A DNA stretch of 64,000 nucleotides from Calamus simplicifolius (Eukaryota > Streptophyta > Magnoliopsida > Arecales > Arecaceae): assembly GCA_900491605.1 (NCBI GenBank), contig UESW01004012.1, positions 721,222 to 785,221 of the forward strand, read 5' to 3'. Positions within the stretch are counted from its first letter, which is position 1, and each line of letters starts with the position of its first letter. The position numbers were made by a program, and so were the translations under genes. The notes beneath the pieces are model-generated. The model saw only the letters and a program-made list of their open reading frames with translations. It ran no database searches and was not told where the DNA came from. Shown in pieces: positions 59,411-64,000 of the stretch.

Positions 59411-60919
59411 TGTTGACCCAATTATTGATTTTGATGATTAACAAAAGCCATGAGTATATTCATCATGTTTCTGATATATTTGATAAGTGTTTCAGGCATT
59501 AAGGTTGATCAATTAATAAAGGAATAAATTTTGAATCAAATTTAAAAGGAAATTATTTTAAGTTCAGAACTTAGAGTCAACAACTCAATAGTTCGGAGCT
59601 GACCCCAGGGCGTATCAGAACATTTCTAAGTTTTCGGCACGGTCCAGAGTCGACATCTAGAGTTTCGGAGCCAACTCCAACCTGAGATATAGAGAAGTGG
59701 TTTCTGCATCAGTTTTCGGAGTCAACACCTGAGTTCGGGAGCCAACACCTGAGTTGCTGGAGCCGACTCTAACCTGAGTACAGAGAGCATGTTTTTGGAC
59801 ATAGTTAGAGTCGACACCTTTGAATTCTGGAGCCGACTCCCGAATGTGTCGAGCCGACACTTAACTTTTTAGAGCTGACTCCTCAACGAACTTCTTATTA
59901 CTATTTTTGGACACCCCGACTTGGAGCCGACACATGAAAAGTTGGAGCCAACTCCAACCTGTCAGGAACGGATTTTTTAAATGTCAGAACGAACTCCAAC
60001 GGTAATATTTTTTCACCTAATCTCTAATGGATAGTTTTCTTTGTGTGTAGAAGCAATCCAACTGCTATGTAATGGCTATTTTTCTCACCTAAACTTGGAT
60101 TAAGAGATCTATAAAAAGGGAAACCGTCCGTTTGAAAAAGAGACTGAAAAATCAAAAAATCTTGTAAAGAAAGAGAGAGAAATCAAAGAGAAAAGACTCA
60201 GAGCTCACACCAACCAATCCTAGATAGTCCAAAGAGAAATCCAAAGCATTCAAAGCTCAAAATTGGAGGATTTCTCAAGTGAAAAGGAAGAAAGCAAAAG
60301 CCCTATTTTTCCCAACTTCTCAACTGCGATTTCAGTGAAGAATCTGAGCTGAGGCCTAATTCAATCTTTCAAAGGAGAAGAGGAAAAGAAGAAAAGCTCA
60401 AATCAAAATCGCTTTAAATAGGCTTTTTTTACCTTTGTTTATTTAAATTGCATATTTGCTCATTTAAGGAGCTGTCTTATATTGTAAACTTCATTTTCAA
60501 ATTATTGTTTACTAATTCAATTAGGGGATTGAATTAGTGGAGGTAGCATACCTCGGGACAAGCTTAGGATAGCTTGTGGTTGGGTTTTGTGCTGGTGAGC
60601 CCAGAAAAACTAGCTGGGTTTGTTGTGATCTTGGGAAAACAACAAGTTTGGGTTGTGAGCTTGTAAAACAACTCGGATGTAATAAGTGGATTATAGTGTG
60701 GACCCAAGTGCGGCTTGGGAGTGGACGTAGGTGTTGGATACACCAAACCACTATAAAATCTTTGTGTTTGTCGTGCATATTATCTTTCTCTATCAATCTC
60801 ATTCTTGCTTAGCTTCAATTAATTTAATTCATTTGGGCATCTTTATATCAATCAAAATATTTTCAAAATTTTAAATTTTTTAAAGAACCTAATTCACCCC
60901 CCTGCCATCTGGGCCAACT
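59411..60919 (+). repeat. 3' LTR of SIRE-type element
   Basis: 1509 bp, starts TGTTGACCCAATTATT and ends GGGCCAACT; the last base differs from the 5' LTR (CAACA). It keeps the roughly 104-bp segment (60240-60344) that the 5' LTR lacks, but is about 13 bp shorter near its end (CCTCCCTCTTGGGTTGCC reduced). Confidence 0.9.
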
Positions 60920-62091
60920 CCTTTCATCCTAAGCGGCAATCTTATCTTAGGCGGCAATCCTAGATGGCCTCTTCCTCGACGGCAATTCTAGGCGGCATTT
61001 ATGTGCCAAGGCATGTATAGGTCTTATAAAGGCCCTCGCTCTAAGGCATTTATTAGAGAACATTCAATGGAATGGAATGGAGCATTCAATGTCAAGTCAC
61101 GGACCATGAGAAGAGAAAGACAGCAAGGAAGTCCTAAGCGGTCTTCCTCAATGGCCATCTTGCCATCCTAGGCGGTTTCGGTTCCAGACTCCCAATTCCG
61201 ACTCCTATTGCATTTATGTGCCAAGGCATTTATGGTCTTATAAAAGCCACGTGCATTAAGGCATTTATGGTTGACCCCTTTTTTTGGTCCCATGCATGAT
61301 AAAAGATGGCGGGATGAGGAGTTTCTGACTCCGCACCTCACGGAAGTCCTCGACGGCCTTTTCTCCTCAATGGCCTTTCCCGGCTTCCATCTTCGATAGC
61401 TCCTAGCTGTCCCACTCTAGATCGCGGCAATCCGACTCCCAACAAGCGAGGTGGATTATGAGCACAAGAACCTGCTTGCGTGAAACCCACATACCTGGCT
61501 CCACCATTGTCCATGCACGCATAGAAAAGTGTACGGGATAGATAACAGGCTGGCACCACCCACTTCTAGGCTGGCACCACCCACTTCTGACAGGACAGCA
61601 CCTGTAGCTCTGACATTCCACTAAGAAGAAACATCTTCATAAAGGCCCTAACAAGTGGCAGCACATCAAGTCTATCAAATATTAATCCTGACATTCCACA
61701 GATAAGCCCCAAAAGTCACGATCCATCATGAGGCTCCACGTGACCCATTCTCACTAAAGGACAAGGCTTCAAGCTTCTCAGGCAAGCTACACAGAGTACA
61801 AAGATTAATAAATTGGGTAAGAGGGACCCCCAGACAAAGGAACCCACAATAACGCATGCTCATTCTTGCTAACATGGAGTTCTTCTTTGAGCCTATCCCT
61901 CTTTCTCTTTTGAGTTTCCTCAAGCTCACGGCTGTTGCCAGGGCACTGACTTGAGTGTCAGAGGGTTCCCATCGGAATCTTCGGCCGTGGGACTTCTTGC
62001 AGGCTTGGAGGACAAAGGAGGAACCTTGCTGCTTCTCTGGACTAATGACCGACGCTCAAGGACGCCAGCTCAAAGTGACCGGGCATCAACA
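60920..62091 (+). repeat. right part of 5' LTR of TAT element 2
   Basis: Continues the GCGGCAATCCTA-type repeats of 50290-50625 after the SIRE insertion, and ends CGGGCATCAACA right before a TAT-type primer site. Contains CATTTATGTGCCAAGGCAT repeated at 60989 and 61209. Minus-strand frames at 61338-61621 have no known domain. Confidence 0.75.
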
Positions 62092-62093
62092 GA

Positions 62094-62113
62094 TTGGCAT
62101 GCCAGGAAGGGGG
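62094..62113 (+). promoter_or_regulatory. primer binding site of TAT element 2
   Basis: TTGGCATGCCAGGAAGGGGG two bases after the LTR end, same position and nearly the same sequence as in TAT element 1. Confidence 0.75.
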
Positions 62114-62177
62114 ACGCACTGAAGGAAAGAAAGCTCTGTCTCTTGAGCTATAAGTCTTTGTCCCCTCTAAGATAGCC

Positions 62178-62650
62178 ATAGTGGTGATGCGCATGCTGAA
62201 AGTCCTCACCAATCATGCCGGGGACCATCCACATCGCACTAAGCAGCAAAAGGCCACCCTCTCTGCTCCTCTTTCACCACCAACCTTAGCTGCTCTAATT
62301 AACCAGCTGGCCATCTTCAATCAACAAGTTCAAGCCTTGAATGCAGCAGTTCATGAACTGCAGAAGCAATGCTCAGTGGCCACTCAGCAGCAGCCCAAGC
62401 CTCTCACATCGCTCGTGATAGCTGCACCCGTTAGTCAACGATTCATCTGCAAAAAATCTCCTCAAGGAGAAGTTATTGCCATCATGCGTCATCTAAGCAC
62501 CACCACCATGAAGATTTCAAGAGACTGTAGTCTCCTACACCCTGCTCAAGCAGCCACTCCTCCCCTTAATCATCTAGTGCTTAGATGAAGAAACATTTGG
62601 ATGAACAACACTGTCGGTTGGAAGAGCTCACTCAGGCTCAACAATCAGCC
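62178..62650 (+). pseudogene. gag: gag N-terminal fragment of TAT element 2
   Basis: At the place where element 1 has GCCATGGTG, this element has GCCATAGTG, so the start codon appears lost by a G-to-A change; the next ATG is 62187. Downstream the frame gives a Gln-rich region with LAALINQLAIFNQQVQAL and ALNAAVHELQKQ, like the coiled N-terminal part of TAT gag. The frame ends at 62586, and similar Glu/Gln-rich sequence runs to about 62650. The capsid and zinc-knuckle parts are missing. Confidence 0.6.
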
Positions 62651-63159
62651 AGAGGTGGACTGCAACATGGGTAGCAGAATAATTTCCAAAAGGGATGAAC
62701 TTGAGACATTATCCGTCACCTCAAGCATTTATGGGCATTTTAATTTCTGGTGGTAGTAAGCCGAGAGGTGTTGGTGCAATTAATGCAAGGAGGAAGATGA
62801 GGACAAAGGGCTTTGACTATTGACTCCACCTTCTCTCATCCTTCTCTCTGTTGCACCCAAAAGCCAAACCGAGCCCAAGACCTTTTACTGATTTCGTTCT
62901 AGCTACTCTCAGGCTTTTGCACCGAGGGCAATCAATCTCTTCAAAGAAAGAGCTAGGCAAAGCTCTATGTCCCGACACCATGCTGACCCTAGCGTCATCG
63001 AATACGATGCAAAAGCCAAAAAGCTACAAAAGCTAAGTACACTATGCTCAGGCAGTATTTTTCTTTTATTGATACTTGGAAATGTCATGCAGGGAAGACT
63101 GACTCCATCGTCGGCAACAAAGACTGAATCCAGCGTCAACAACAAAGAAAAAAGGAACA
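62651..63159. other. rearranged interior of TAT element 2, unresolved
   Basis: No gag capsid, RT or integrase motif can be read. Overlapping short frames (62851-63036, 62967-63413, 62909-63160 minus) have no recognised domain. The several kilobases of pol expected here are absent. Confidence 0.5.
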
Positions 63160-63265
63160 TGAGCCTGGTCCATGCACCCTTAGGTCACCCTCCGAGGTTA
63201 AAGGCTCCCGAGCATGGTCCCATCCTAATGACTCTTGGGGCATCCTTCGAGATTCACAAGGAGCC
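63160..63265 (+). repeat. displaced 106-bp repeat unit upstream of pol end
   Basis: This unit (GGTTAAAGGCTCCCGAGCAT and neighbours) belongs to the tandem array at 63683-64000, yet sits before the pol end at 63287. Confidence 0.7.
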
Positions 63266-63286
63266 TACAAACTGGAGGGGATCAAT

Positions 63287-63343
63287 GGACGGCCGATTCC
63301 ATGCACTTGGAACGTCGGTAATCTCTATCGATATTACCAATGA
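63287..63343 (+). pseudogene. last codons of pol (integrase C-terminus) of TAT element 2
   Basis: Reads GRPIPCTWNVGNLYRYYQ and TGA (63341-63343). This matches the end of the element 1 integrase (RTWNADNLRRYYQ and stop at 21921). Only this tail of pol survives. Confidence 0.75.
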
Positions 63344-63412
63344 TAGATGTATCAGACAAATGATTATAAAAATAGTTTTAAATTTTGTTGTTCCATTATT
63401 CAATTCAATGTA

Positions 63413-63686
63413 AGGACCTCGCGGCCCAAGGGACACAGACACCCTGAACCGATGCGAGAAACCTCCAGAGGTTCAAGTCCTATGTCCTAGGCGGCCCCGA
63501 GTCAAACTCCTGGGCCAGCATGAGAAACCCCTGTGGTAGTTTTTCAAAAGGACCTTGGCGGCCCAAGGGACACAGACACCCCGGACTGGCGTGAGAAACC
63601 TCCAGAGGTTCAAGTCCTGTGTCCTAAGCGGCCCCGAGTCAAACTCCTGGGCCAGCACGAGAAACCCCCGTGGCAGTTTTCCAAAA
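63413..63686. repeat. 137-bp unit repeated twice
   Basis: Two copies (63413 and 63550) starting with GGACCT and GCGGCCCAAGGGACACAGAC and including GAGAAACCTCCAGAGG. It sits after pol, the place of the 98-bp array in element 1. Confidence 0.85.
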
Positions 63687-64000
63687 GGACCCTGAGCATG
63701 GTTCAAACACCCTCAGATCACCCTCTGGGGTTAAAGGCTCCCAAGCATGGTCCCATCACATCGACTCTCGGGTCACCCTTTGGGGTTCAAAAGGACCCTG
63801 AGCATGGTTGAAACACCCTCAGGTCATCCTCCGGGGTTAAAGGCTCCCAAGCATGGTCCCATCATAGTGACTCTTGGGTCATCCTTCGAGGTTCAAAAGG
63901 ACCCTGAGCATGGTTCAAACACCCTTAGGTCACCCTCTAGGGTTAAAGGCTCCCGAGCATGGTCCCATCACAGCGACTCTCGGTCACCTTCGGGGTTCAC
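63683..64000. repeat. 106-bp tandem array, running out of the window
   Basis: Three units (63683, 63789, 63895) starting AAAAGGACCCTGAGCATGG and containing GGTTAAAGGCTCCCAAGCAT. The array is cut by the window end. Confidence 0.88.

Larger units (their letters stand above)
50626..60919 (+). mobile_element. SIRE/Maximus-type Ty1/copia retrotransposon with third ORF
   Basis: 10.3 kb, flanked by CCTTT on both sides (50621-50625 and 60920-60924), a perfect target duplication, inserted in the LTR of TAT element 2. Plan: LTR, primer site, gag, protease-integrase-RT-RNase H, a further ORF, purine tract, LTR. A long gag with coiled coil and the extra ORF after pol are typical of the SIRE group. Confidence 0.92.

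Overview
This window is repeat-dense nuclear DNA from a flowering plant, probably a large-genome monocot. The evidence is layered LTR retrotransposons (Ty3/gypsy TAT type, Ty1/copia SIRE type and large non-coding derivatives), CACTA transposons with a C48/Ulp1-like protease gene, and GT-AG introns in the coding remnants. A palm is a guess only. I see no bacterial operons, CRISPR, rRNA or tRNA genes. The only host-type genes are a broken GH10 xylanase and a captured gene fragment inside a transposon.

Layout. 1-14839: three related non-coding LTR retrotransposons with 2.3-2.9 kb LTRs, oriented +, -, +. Copy 1 is spliced into the 3' LTR of copy 2, so 1-10207 is a large imperfect inverted repeat. 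14840-28459: a complete-length but mutated TAT/gypsy element with gag, protease, RT, two RNase H domains, integrase, a 98-bp tandem array and an antisense, intron-containing extra gene. Its two LTRs carry different variants of a 90-bp array and its flanks do not match, so it looks like a recombinant. 28460-31545: right half of a CACTA element with a seven-exon Ulp1-type protease gene that reads in frame throughout. 31546-36121: AT-rich relics. 36122-37642: GH10 xylanase pseudogene. 38556-47690: left end of another CACTA element interrupted by a degenerate copia element (39013-47316, target duplication CCTAC). 48461-49497: a small non-autonomous CACTA element (target duplication ATC) carrying the spliced first two exons of a CIP7-like gene in antisense. 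About 50290-64000: a second TAT-type element whose 5' LTR is split by a SIRE-type copia element (50626-60919, target duplication CCTTT). Its inside is reduced to a gag fragment, the last residues of pol, and tandem repeats.

How it fits together. The order of events can be read from the nesting: LARD copy 1 into copy 2, TAT element 1 into LARD copy 3, copia into CACTA A, SIRE into TAT element 2. Almost every coding remnant carries stops or frameshifts, several of them C-to-T or G-to-A changes, as expected for old methylated elements. The most unusual items are the antisense spliced gene in TAT element 1, the captured CIP7-like fragment, the intact-looking Ulp1 gene, and the signs of inter-element recombination at both TAT elements.
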